Shown here: positions 29,301 through 39,136 of the stretch, piece after piece
Position numbering within the stretch: the first letter of the stretch is position 1
Layout of the letters: every line of letters begins with the position of its first letter
Source of the DNA: Rhipicephalus microplus
Lineage: Eukaryota; Arthropoda; Arachnida; Ixodida; Ixodidae
Reading direction: 5' to 3'
Assembly: GCF_043290135.1 (NCBI RefSeq)
Contig: NC_134701.1
Coordinates: 31,213,501-31,277,500 of the forward strand
DNA length: 64,000 nucleotides
Position numbers and translations under genes: made by a program
Notes under the pieces: model-generated
Databases searched by the model: none
What the model was told of the DNA's origin: nothing
What the model saw: only the letters and a program-made list of their open reading frames with translations

Positions 29301-30870
29301 ACTGACATCAGAGCAGATCCGGCAGCCGCGCGGGCACGCTCGCTAACGCTGCCCTGTTTTTGATGCAGGCAAAGCTCGGGAAGCTGTCTTCAACTGTATG
29401 CAAGCTAACGTGGTCTTCGCCAGCTGTGCACTACTGCGGCTGCGCAAGTCTACGACTGACGTCACCACTTCGACGCATGGCAGGATCACCGTCCTACCAG
29501 GGCTAGCCAGGGGGGGCGTTTCCGGAGGCCTTATAAAAGAAGACAGCACCGTTTGACTGGAATCAGAGCAGATCCGGCAGCCGCGCGGGAACGCTCGCTA
29601 ACGCTGCCCTGTTTTTGATGCAGGCAAAGCTCGGGAAGCTGTCTTCAACTGTATGCAAGCTAACGTGGTCTTTGCCAGCTGTGCACTACTGCGGCTGCGC
29701 AAGTCTACGAATGACGTCACCACTTCGACGCATGGCAGGATCACCGTCCTACCAGGGCTAGCCAGGGGGGGCGTTTCCGAAGGTCATACAAAAGAAGACA
29801 GCACCGTTGGACTGACATCAGAGCAGATCCGGCAGCCGCGCGGGCACGCTCGCTAACGCTGCCCTGTTTTTTCTGCAGGCAATGCTCAGGAAACTGTCTT
29901 CAACTGTATGCCATCTAACGTGGTCTTCACCAGCTGTGCACTACTGCGGCTGCGCAAGTCAACGACTGACGTCACCACTTCGACGCATGGCAGGATCACC
30001 GTCCTACCAGGGCTAGCCAGGGGGGCGTTTCCGGAGGCCTTATAAAAGAAGACAGCACCGTTGGACTGGCATCAGAGCAGATCCGGCAGCCGCGCGGGCA
30101 CGCTCGCAAACGCTGCCCTGTTTTTGCTGCAGGCAAAGCTCAGGAAACTGTCTTCAACTCTTTTGCAAGCTAACGTGGTCTTCGCCAGCTGTGCACTACT
30201 GCGGCTGCGCAAGTCGACGACTGACGTAACCACTTCGACGCATGGCAGGATCACTATCCTACTAGGGTTAGCCAGGGGGGCGTTTCCGAAGGCCTTACAA
30301 AAGAAGACAGCACCGTTGAACTGGCATCACAGCAGATCCGGCAACCGCGCGGGCACGCTCGCTAACGCTGCCCTGTTTTTGATCCAGGCGAAGCTCAGGA
30401 AACTGTCTTCAACTGTATGCAAGATAACGTGGTCTTCGCCAGCTGTGCACTACTGCGGCTGCGCAAGTCTACGACTGACGTAACCACTTCGACGCATGGC
30501 AGGATCACCGTCCTACCAGGGCTAGCCAGGGGGGCGTTTCCGAAGGCCTTACAAAAGAAGACAGCACCGTTGAACTGGAATCAGAGCAGATCCGGAAGCC
30601 GCGCGGGCACGCTCGCTAACGCTGTCCTGTTTTTGGTACAGGCAAAGCTCAGGAAACTGTCTTCAAATGTATGCAAGCTAACATGGTCTTCGTCAGCTGT
30701 GCACTACTGCGGCTGCGCAAGTCTACGACTGACGTCACCACTTCGACGCATCGCAGGATCACCGTCCTACCAGGGCTAGCCAGGGGGCGTTTCCAGAGGC
30801 TTTATAAAAGAAGACAGCACCGTTGGACTGGCATCAGAGCAGATCCGGAGCCGCGCGGGCACGCTCGCTA
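26350..30870 (+). repeat. Ten-monomer higher-order duplication (offset 2539 bp)
   Basis: About 26,350-28,330 is repeated in order at about 28,890-30,870. Shared marks include the rare CTCTTTTGCAAGC junction (27,620 and 30,159), CTGTATGCCATC, TTGATCCAGGCG and GGACAGCACC after TATAAAAGA. Confidence 0.85.
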
Positions 30871-31942
30871 ACGCTGCCCTGTTTTTGCTGCGGGCAAAGC
30901 TCAGGAAACTGTCTTCAACTGTATGCAAGCTAACGTGGTCTTCGCCAGCTGTGCACTACTGCGGCTGCGCAAGTCTACAACTAACGTAACCACTTCGACG
31001 CATGGCAGGATCACCATCCTACCAGGGCTAGCCAGGGGGGCGTTTCTGAAGGCCTTACAAAAGACGACAGCACCATTGGACTGACATCAGAGCAGATCCG
31101 GCAGCCGCGCGGGCACGCTCGCTAACGCTGTTCTGTTTTTGATGCAGGCAAAGCTCGGGAAGCTGTCTTCAACTGTATGCAAGCTAACGTGGTCTTCGCC
31201 AGCTGTGCACTACTGCGGCTGCGCAAGTCTACGACTGACGTAAACATTTCGACGCATGGCAGGATCACCGTCCTACCAGGGCTAGCCAGGGGGGGGGGGG
31301 TTCCGAAGGTCTTACAAAAGAAGACAGCACCATTGGACTGGCATCAGAGCACATCCGGCAGCCGCGCGGGCACGCTCGCTAACGCTGCCCTGTTTTTGCT
31401 GCAGGCAAAGCTCAGGAAACTGTCTTCAACTGTATGCAAGCTAACGTGGTCTTCGCCAGCTGTGCACTACTGCGGCTGCGCAAGTCTACGACTGACGTCA
31501 CCACTTCGACGCATGGCAGGATCTCCGTCCTACCAGGGCTAGCCAGGGGGGGCGTTTCCGGAGGCCTTATAAAAGAAGACAGCACCGTTTGACTGGCATC
31601 AGAGCAGATCCGGCAGCCGCGCGGGAACGCTCGCTAACGCTGCCCTGTTTTTGCTGCAGGCAAAGCTCAGGAAACTGTCTTCAACTGTATGCAAGCTAAC
31701 GTGGTCTTCGCCAGCTGTGCACTACTGCGGCTGCGCAAGTCTACGACTGACGTCACCACTTCGACGCATGGCAGGATCACCGTCCTACCAGGGCTAGCCA
31801 GGGGGGCGTTTCCGAAGGTCTTACAAAAGAAGACAGCACCGTTGGACTGGCATCAGAGCAGATCCGGCAGCCGCGCGGGCACGCTCGCTAACGCTGTCCT
31901 GTTTTTGCTGCAGGCAAAGCTCAGGAAACTGTCTTCAACTGT

Positions 31943-33600
31943 ATGCAAGCTAACGTGGTCTTCACCAGCTATGCACTACTGCGGCTGCGCAAGTCTACGA
32001 CTGACGTAACCACTTCGACGCATGGCAGGATCACCGTCCTACCAGGGCTAGCCAGGGGGGCGTTTCCGAAGGCCTTACAAAAGAAGACAGCACCGTTGGA
32101 CTGGCATCAGAGCAGATCCGGCAGCTGCGCGGGCACGCTCGCTAACGCTGCCCTGTTTTTGATGCATGCAAAGCTCAGGAAACTGTCTTCAACTGTATGC
32201 AAGCTAACGTGGTCTTCGTCAGCTGTGCACTACTGCGGCTGCGCAAGTCTACGACTGATGTCACCACTTCGACGCATCGCAGGATCACCGTCCTACCAGG
32301 GCTAGCCAGGGGGCGTTTCCAGAGGCCTTATAAAAGAAGACAGCACCGTTGGACTGGCATAATAGCAGATCCGGCAGCCCCGCGGGCACGCTCGCTAACG
32401 CTTCCCTGTTTTTGCTGCAGGCAAAGCTCGGGAAACTGTCTTCAACTCTATGCAAGCTAACGTGGTCTTCGGCAGCTGGGCACTACTGCGGCTGCGCAAG
32501 TCTACGACTGACGTAACCACTTCGACGCATGGCAGGATCACCGTCCTACCAGGGCTAGCCAGGGGGCGCTTCCGAAGGCCTTACAAAAGAAGACAGCACC
32601 GTTGGACTGGCATCAGAGCAGATCCGGCAGCCGCGCGGGCACGCTCGCTAACGCTGCCCTGTTTTTGCTGCAGGCAAAGCTCAGGAAACTGTCTTCAACT
32701 GTATGAAAGCTAACGTGGTCTTCGGCAGCTGTGCACTACTGCGGCTGCGCAAGTCTACGACTGACGTAACCACTTCGACGCATGGCAGGATCACCGTCCT
32801 ACCAGGACTAGCCAGGGGGGCGTTTCCGAAGGCCTTACAAAAGAAGACAGCACCGTTGGACTGGCATCAGAGCAGATCCGGCAGCCGCGCGGGCACGCTC
32901 GCTAACGCTGCCCTGTTTTTGATGCATGCAAAGCTCAGGAAACTGTCTTCAACTGTATGCAAGCTAACGTGGTCTTCGTCAGCTGTGCACTACTGCGGCT
33001 GCGCAAGTCTACGACTGACGTCACCACTTCGACGCATCGCAGGATCACCGTCCTACCTGGGCTAGCCAGGGGGCGTTTCCAGAGGCCTTATAAAAGAAGA
33101 CAGCACCGTTGGACTGGCGTCATAGCAGATCCGGCAGCCCCGCGGGCACGCTCGCTAACGCTGCTCTGTTTATGCTGCAGGCATAGCTCAGGAAACTGTC
33201 TTCAACTGTATGCAAGCTAGCGTGGTCTTCGCCAGCTGTGCACTACTGCGGCTGCGCAAGTCTACGACTGACGTAACCACTTCGACGCATGGCAGGATCA
33301 CCATCCTACCAGGCCTAGCCAAGGGGCGTTTCCGAATGCCTTATAAAAGAAGACAGCACCGTTGGACTGGCATCAGAGCGGATCCGGCAGCCGCGCGGGC
33401 ACGCTCGCTAACGCTGTCCTGTTTTTGATGCAGGCCAAGCTAAGGAAACTGTCTTCAACTGTATGCAAGCTAACGTGGTCTTCGCCAGCTGTGCACTACT
33501 GCGGCTGCGCAAGTCTACGACTGACGTAACCACTTCGACGCATGGCAGGATCACCGTCCTACCAGGGCTAGCCAGGGGGGCGTTTCCGAAGGCCTTACAA
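31943..33600 (+). repeat. Long-range copy of array segment 11,129-12,800
   Basis: Successive monomer variants from 31943 onwards match those from 11129 in the same order at a constant offset of 20,814 bp, about 82 units. The match runs for about six and a half monomers and includes GCATTATAAAAG versus GCCTTATAAAAG style variants only as scattered differences. Adjacent unequal exchange does not easily give this; long-range conversion or a larger duplication fits better. Confidence 0.7.
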
Positions 33601-36600
33601 AAGAAGACAGCACCGTTGAACTGGCATCAGAGCAGATCCGGAAGCCGCGCGGGCACGCTCGCTAACGCTGTCCTGTTTTTGGTACAGGCAAAGCTCAGGA
33701 AACTGTCTTCAAATGTATGCAAGCTAACATGGTCTTCGTCAGCTGTGCACTACTGCGGCTGCGCAAGTCTACGACTGACGTCACCACTTCGACGCATCGC
33801 AGGATCACCGTCCTACCAGGGCTAGCCAGGGGGCGTTTCCAGAGGCTTTATAAAAGAAGACAGCACCGTTGGACTGGCATCAGAGCAGATCCGGAGCCGC
33901 GCGGGCACGCTCGCTAACGCTGCCCTGTTTTTGCTGCGGGCAAAGCTCAGGAAACTGTCTTCAACTGTATGCAAGCTAACGCGGTCTTCGCCAGCTGTGC
34001 ACTACTGCGGCTGCGCAAGTCTACAACTAACGTAACCACTTCGACGCATGGCAGGATCACCATCCTACCAGGGCTAGCCAGGGGGGCGTTTCTGAAGGCC
34101 TTACAAAAGACGACAGCACCATTGGACTGACATCAGAGCAGATCCGGCAGCCGCGCGGGCACGCTCGCTAACGCTGTTCTGTTTTTGATGCAGGCAAAGC
34201 TCGGGAAGCTGTCTTCAACTGTATGCAAGCTAACGTGGTCTTCGCCAGCTGTGCACTACTGCGGCTGCGCAAGATTACGACTGACGTCACCACTTCGACG
34301 CATGGCAGGATCACCGTCCTACCAGGGCTAGCCAGGGGGGCGTTTCCGGAGGCCTTATAAAAGAAGACAGCACCGTTGGACTGGCATCAGAGCAGATCCG
34401 GCAGCCGCACTGGCACGCTCGCTAACGCTGCCCTGTTTTTGCTGCAGGCAAAGCTCAGGAAACTGTCTTCAACTGTATGCAAGCTAACGTGGTCTTCGCC
34501 AGCTGTGCACTACTGCGGCTGCGCAAGTCTACGACTGACGTCACCACTTCGACGCATGGCAGGATCACCGTCCTACCAGGGCTAGCCAGGGGGGCGTTTC
34601 CGGAGGCCTTATAAAAGAAGACAGCACCATTGGACTGGCATCAGAGCAGATCCGGCAGCCGCGCGGGACGCTCGCTAACGCTGTCCTGTTTTTGCTGCAG
34701 GCGAAGCTCAGGAAACTGTCTTCAACTGTATGCAAGCTAACGTGGTCTTCGCCAGCTGTGCACTACTGCGGCTGCGCAAGTCTACAACTGACGTCACCAC
34801 TTCGACGCATGGCAGGATCACCGTCCTACCAGGGCTAGCCAGGGGGGCGTTTCCGAAGGTCATACAAAAAAAGACAGCACCGTTGGACTGGCATCAGAGC
34901 AGATCCGGCAGCCGCGCGGGCACGCTCGCTAACGCTGCCCTGTTTTTGCTGCAAGCAATGCTCAGGAAACTCTTCAACTGTATGCAAGCTAACGTGGTCT
35001 TCGCCAGCTGTGCACTACTGCGGCTGCGCAAGTCTACGACTGACGTCACCACTTCGACACATGGCAGGATCACCGTCCTACCAGGGCTAGCCAGGGGGGC
35101 GTTTCCGAAGGTCATACAAAAGAAGACAGCACCGTTGGACTGACATCAGAGCAGATCCGGCAGCCGCGCGGGCACGCTCGCTAACGCTGCCCTGTTTTTT
35201 CTACAGGCAATGCTCAGGAAACTCTCTTCAACTGTATGCAAGCTAACGTGGTCTTCGCCAGCTGTGCACTACTGCGGCTGCGCAAGTCTACGACTGACGT
35301 CACCACTTCGACGCATGGCAGGATCACCGTCCTACCAGGGCTAGGCAGGGAGGCGTTTCCGAAGGTCTTACAAAAGAAGACAGCACCGTTGTACTGGCAT
35401 CAGAGCAGATCCGGCAGCCGCGCGGGCACGCTCACTAACGCTGTCCTGTTTTTTATGCAGGCCAAGCTCAGGAAACTGTCTTCAACTGCATGCAAGCTAA
35501 CGTGGTCTTCGCCAGCTGTGCACTACTGCGGCTGCGCAGCCTACGACTGACGTCACCACTTCGACGCATGGCAGGATCACTGTCCTACCAGGGCTAGGCA
35601 GGGGGGCGTTTCCGAAGGTCTTACAAAAGAAGACAGCACCGTTGGACTGGCATCAGAGCAGATCCGGCCGCCGCGCGGGCACGCTCGCTAACGCTGCCCT
35701 GTTTTTGCTGCAAGCAATGCTCAGGAAACTCTTCAACTGTATGCAAGCTAACGTGGCCTTCGCCAGCTGTGCACTACTGCGGCTGCGCAAGTCTACGACT
35801 GACGTCACCACTTCGATGCATGGCAGGATCACCGTCCTACCAGGGCTAGCCAGGGGGGGCGTTTCCGAAGGTCATACAAAAGAAGACAGCACCGTTGGAC
35901 TGACATCAGAGCAGATCCGGCAGCCGCGCGGGCACGCTCGCTAACGCTGCCCTGTTTTTTCTGCAGGCAATGCTCAGGAAACTGTCTTCAACTGTATGCC
36001 AGCTAACGTGGTCTTCACCAGCTGTGCACTACTGCGGCTGGGCAAGTCTACGACTGACATCACCACTTCGACGCATGGCAGGATCACCGTCCTACCAGGG
36101 CTAGCCAGGGGGGCGTTTCTGAAGGTCATACAAAAGAAGACAGCACCGTTGGACTGGCATCAGAGCAGATCCGGCAGCCGCGCGGGCACGCTCGCTAACG
36201 CTGCCCTGTTTTTGCTGCAGGCAATGCTCAGGAAACTGTCTTCAACTGTATGCCAGCTAACGTGGTCTTCACCAGCTGTGCACTACTGCGGCTGGGCAAG
36301 TCTACGACTGACGTCACCACTTCGACGCATGGCAGGATCACCGTCCTACCAGGGCTAGCCAGGGGGGCGTTTCTGAAGGTCACACAAAAGAAGACAGCAC
36401 CGTTGGACTGGCATCAGAGCAGATCCGGCAGCCGCGCGGGCACGCTCGCTAACGCTGCCCTGTTTTTGCTGCAGGCAATGCTCAGGAAACTGTCTTCAAC
36501 TGTATGCAAGAAACGTGGTCTTCGCCAGCTGTGCACTACTGCGGCTGCGCAAGTCTACGACTGACGTCACCACTTCGACGCATGGCAGGATTACCGTACT

Positions 36601-38278
36601 ACCAGGGCTAGCCAGGGGGGTGTTTTCGAATGTCTTACAAAAGAGACAGCACCGTTGGACTGGCATCAGAGCAGATCCGGCAGCCGCGCGGGCACGTTTG
36701 CTAACGCTGTCCTGTTTTTGGTACAGGCAAAGCTCAGGAAACTGTCTTCAAATGTATGCAAGCTAACGTGGTCTTCGCCAGCTGTGCACTACTGCGGCTG
36801 CGCAAGTCTACGACTGACGTCACCACTTCGACGCATGGCAGGATCACCGTCCTACCAGGGCTAGCCAGGGGGGGGCGTTTCCGGAGGCCTTATAAAAGAA
36901 GACAGCACCGTTTGACTGGCATCAGAGCAGATCCGGCAGCCGCGCGGGAACGCTCGCTAACGCTGCCCTGTTTTTGCTGCAGGCAAAGCTCAGGAAACTG
37001 TTTTCAACTCTATGCAAGCTAACGTGGTCTTCGCCAGCTGTGCACTACTGTGGCTGCGCAAGTCTACGACTGACGTCACCACTTCGACGCATGGCAGGAT
37101 CACCGTCCTACCAGGGCTAGCCAGGGGGGCGTTTCCGAAGGTCTTACAAAAGAAGACAGCACCGTTTGACTGGCATCAGAGCAGATCCGGCAGCCGCGCG
37201 GGCACGCTCGCTATGCTGCCCTGTTTTTGCGGCAGGCAAAGCTCAGGAAACTGTCTTCAACTATATGCAAGCTAACGTGGTCTTCGCCAGCTGTGCACTA
37301 CTGCGGCTGCGCAAGATTATGACTGACGTCACCACTTCGACGCATGGCAGGATCACCGTCCTACCAGGGCTAGCCAGGGGGGCGTTTCCGGAGGCCTTAT
37401 AAAAGAAGACAGCACCGTTGGACTGGCATCAGAGCAGATCCGGCAGCCGCGCTGGCACGCTCGCTAACGCTGCCCTGTTTTTGCTGCAGGCAAAGCTCAG
37501 GAAACTGTCTTCAACTGTATGCAAGCTAACGTGGTCTTCGCCAGCTGTGCACTACTGCGGCTGCGCAAGTCTACGACTGACGTCACCACTTCGACGCATG
37601 GCAGGATCACCGTCCTACCAGGGCTAGCCAGGGGGGCGTTTCCGAAGGTCTTACAAAAGAAGACAGCACCGTTGGACTGGCATCAGAGCAGATCCGGCAG
37701 CCGCGCGGGCACGCTCGCTAACGCTGCCCTGTTTTTGCTGCAGGCAAAGCTCAGGAAACTGTCTTCAACTGTATGCAAGCTAACGTGGTCTTCGCCAGCT
37801 GTGCACTACTGCGGCTGCGCAAGTCTACGACTGACGTCACCACTTCGACGCATGGCAGGATCACCGTCCTACCAGGGCTAGCCAGGGGGGCGTTTCCGAA
37901 GGTCTTACAAAAGAAGACAGCACCGTTGGACTGGCATCAGAGCAGATCCGGCAGCCGCGCGGGCACGCTCGCTATGCTGCCCTGTTTTTGCGGCAGGCAA
38001 AGCTCAGGAAACTGTCTTCAACTATATGCAAGCTAACGTGGTCTTCGCCAGCTGTGCACTACTGCGGCTGCGCAGCCTACGACTGACGTCACCACTTCGA
38101 CGCATGGCAGGATCACCGTCCTACCAGGACTAGGCAGGGGGGCGTTTCCGAAGGCCTTACAAAAGACGACAGCACCATTGGACTGACATCAGAGCAGATC
38201 CGGCAGCCGCGCGGGCACGCTCGCTAACGCTGCCCTGTTTTTGATGCAGGCAAAGCTCGGGAAGCTGTCTTCAACTGT

Positions 38279-38776
38279 ATGCAAGCTAACGTGGTCTTCG
38301 CCAGCTGTGCACTACTGCGGCTGCGCAAGTCTACGACTGACGTCACCACTTCGACGCATGGCAGGATCACCGTACTACCAGGGCTAGCCAGGGGGGCGTT
38401 TTCGAAGGTCTTACAAAAGAAGACAGCACCGTTGGACTGGCATCAGAGCAGATCGGGCAGCCGCGCGGGCACGCTCGCTAACGCTGCCCTGTTTTTGCTG
38501 CAGGCAAAGGAAGCTGTCTTCAACTGTATGCAAGCTAACGTGGTCTTCGCCAGCTGTGCACTACTGCGGCTGCGCAAGTCTACGACTGACGTCACCACTT
38601 CGACGCATGGCAGGATCACCGTACTACCAGGGCTAGCCAGGGGGGCGTTTTCGAAGGTCTTACAAAAGAAGACAGCACCGTTGGACTGGCATCAGAGCAG
38701 ATCGGGCAGCCGCGCGGGCACGCTCGCTAACGCTGCCCTGTTTTTGCTGCAGGCAAAGGAAACTGTCTTCAACTGT
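38279..38776 (+). repeat. Two 249-bp monomer variants near the array end
   Basis: Two adjacent units lack the CTCAG after GCAAAG, giving 249 bp, a multiple of three. This joins the frames and produces an open frame of 211 codons from 38279 to 38914. The frame arises from repeat length only; codons 1-83 and 84-166 are near copies. It is not called as a gene. Confidence 0.8.
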
Positions 38777-38835
38777 ATGCAAGCTAACGTGGTCTTCGCC
38801 AGCTGTGCACTACTGCGGCTGCGCAAGTCTACGAC

Positions 38836-38944
38836 TGACGTCACCACTTCGATGCATGGCAGGATCACCGTCCTACCAGGGCTAGCCAGGGGGGCGTTTC
38901 CGGAGGCCTTATAAAAGAAGACAGCACCGTTGGACTGGCATCAG
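38836..38944 (+). promoter_or_regulatory. Putative Pol II promoter in the last monomer (CRE, TATA, Inr)
   Basis: The last monomer before the LINE has a full palindromic CRE TGACGTCA at 38836-38843, TATAAAAG at 38910-38917 and an initiator-like CATCAGAG whose TCAG is at 38941-38944. The first T of the TATA box is 33 nt upstream of the TCAG adenine, and the CRE is about 107 nt upstream, both normal spacings for an arthropod core promoter. Transcription from here would give a leader of about 190 nt to the ORF1 ATG at 39137. The layout is read directly; promoter activity is inferred. Confidence 0.6.
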
Positions 38945-38975
38945 AGCAGATCCGGCAGCCGCGCGGGCACGCTCG

Positions 38976-39005
38976 CTAACGCTGTCCTGTTTTTCCTGCC
39001 GGTAG
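38976..39005 (+). promoter_or_regulatory. Branch-point and 3' splice-site-like segment at array/LINE junction
   Basis: CTAAC at 38976-38980 is followed by a pyrimidine-rich tract and GGTAG at 39001-39005. In the array the equivalent position reads CTAAC, pyrimidines, then TGCAG and GCAAAG. The last copy departs from the monomer at about 38996, inside this segment, so the array/LINE boundary falls at the acceptor position. No good 5' splice donor was recognised in the monomer. Confidence 0.35.
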
Positions 39006-39136
39006 GCATCCTGTATCATTACCTATGTATGAACTAAAGCCTTTGACTTGAATGGCTGTTGGTCTGCTCTGGTGCCATCCGCTGTTTTCAGTGTTTTAGT
39101 GATGTTATCGTTTTAACGTTGTGCTGTACATTTACC

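Larger units (their letters stand above)
1..38996 (+). repeat. Tandem array of 253/254-bp promoter-like monomers
   Basis: About 154 head-to-tail copies of one GC-rich unit; the phrase TATGCAAGCTAACGTGGTCT recurs every 253 or 254 bp. The 253/254 difference comes mainly from a run of five or six G after CTAGCCA. Order within a unit: E-box-like CAGCTG, CRE (TGACGTCA or TGACGTAA), G-run, TATAAAAG or TACAAAAG, CATCAGAG, then CTAAC, pyrimidine tract and TGCAG. Open frames of 60-140 codons recur but shift frame at each unit and carry stops, so I do not call any coding region. All copies point towards the LINE that begins at the right edge. The array does not resume after that LINE. The left end lies outside the window. 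It could be a satellite that merely borders a LINE, but the functional-looking layout and the direct join favour LINE 5' monomers. Confidence 0.95.

Noticed and set aside
225..38914. Dozens of open frames of 60-140 codons beginning MQANVVF or MKANVVF as a tandem gene family
   Set aside because: They are frames of the 253/254-bp monomer, overlap the next unit out of frame, appear in several frames and on the minus strand, and break at single-base slippage of the G-run. Nothing indicates coding constraint.
1..38996. CRISPR array or rDNA spacer
   Set aside because: There is no alternation of short repeat and unique spacer, and no rRNA sequence in or next to the array. The unit is continuous and about 254 bp.
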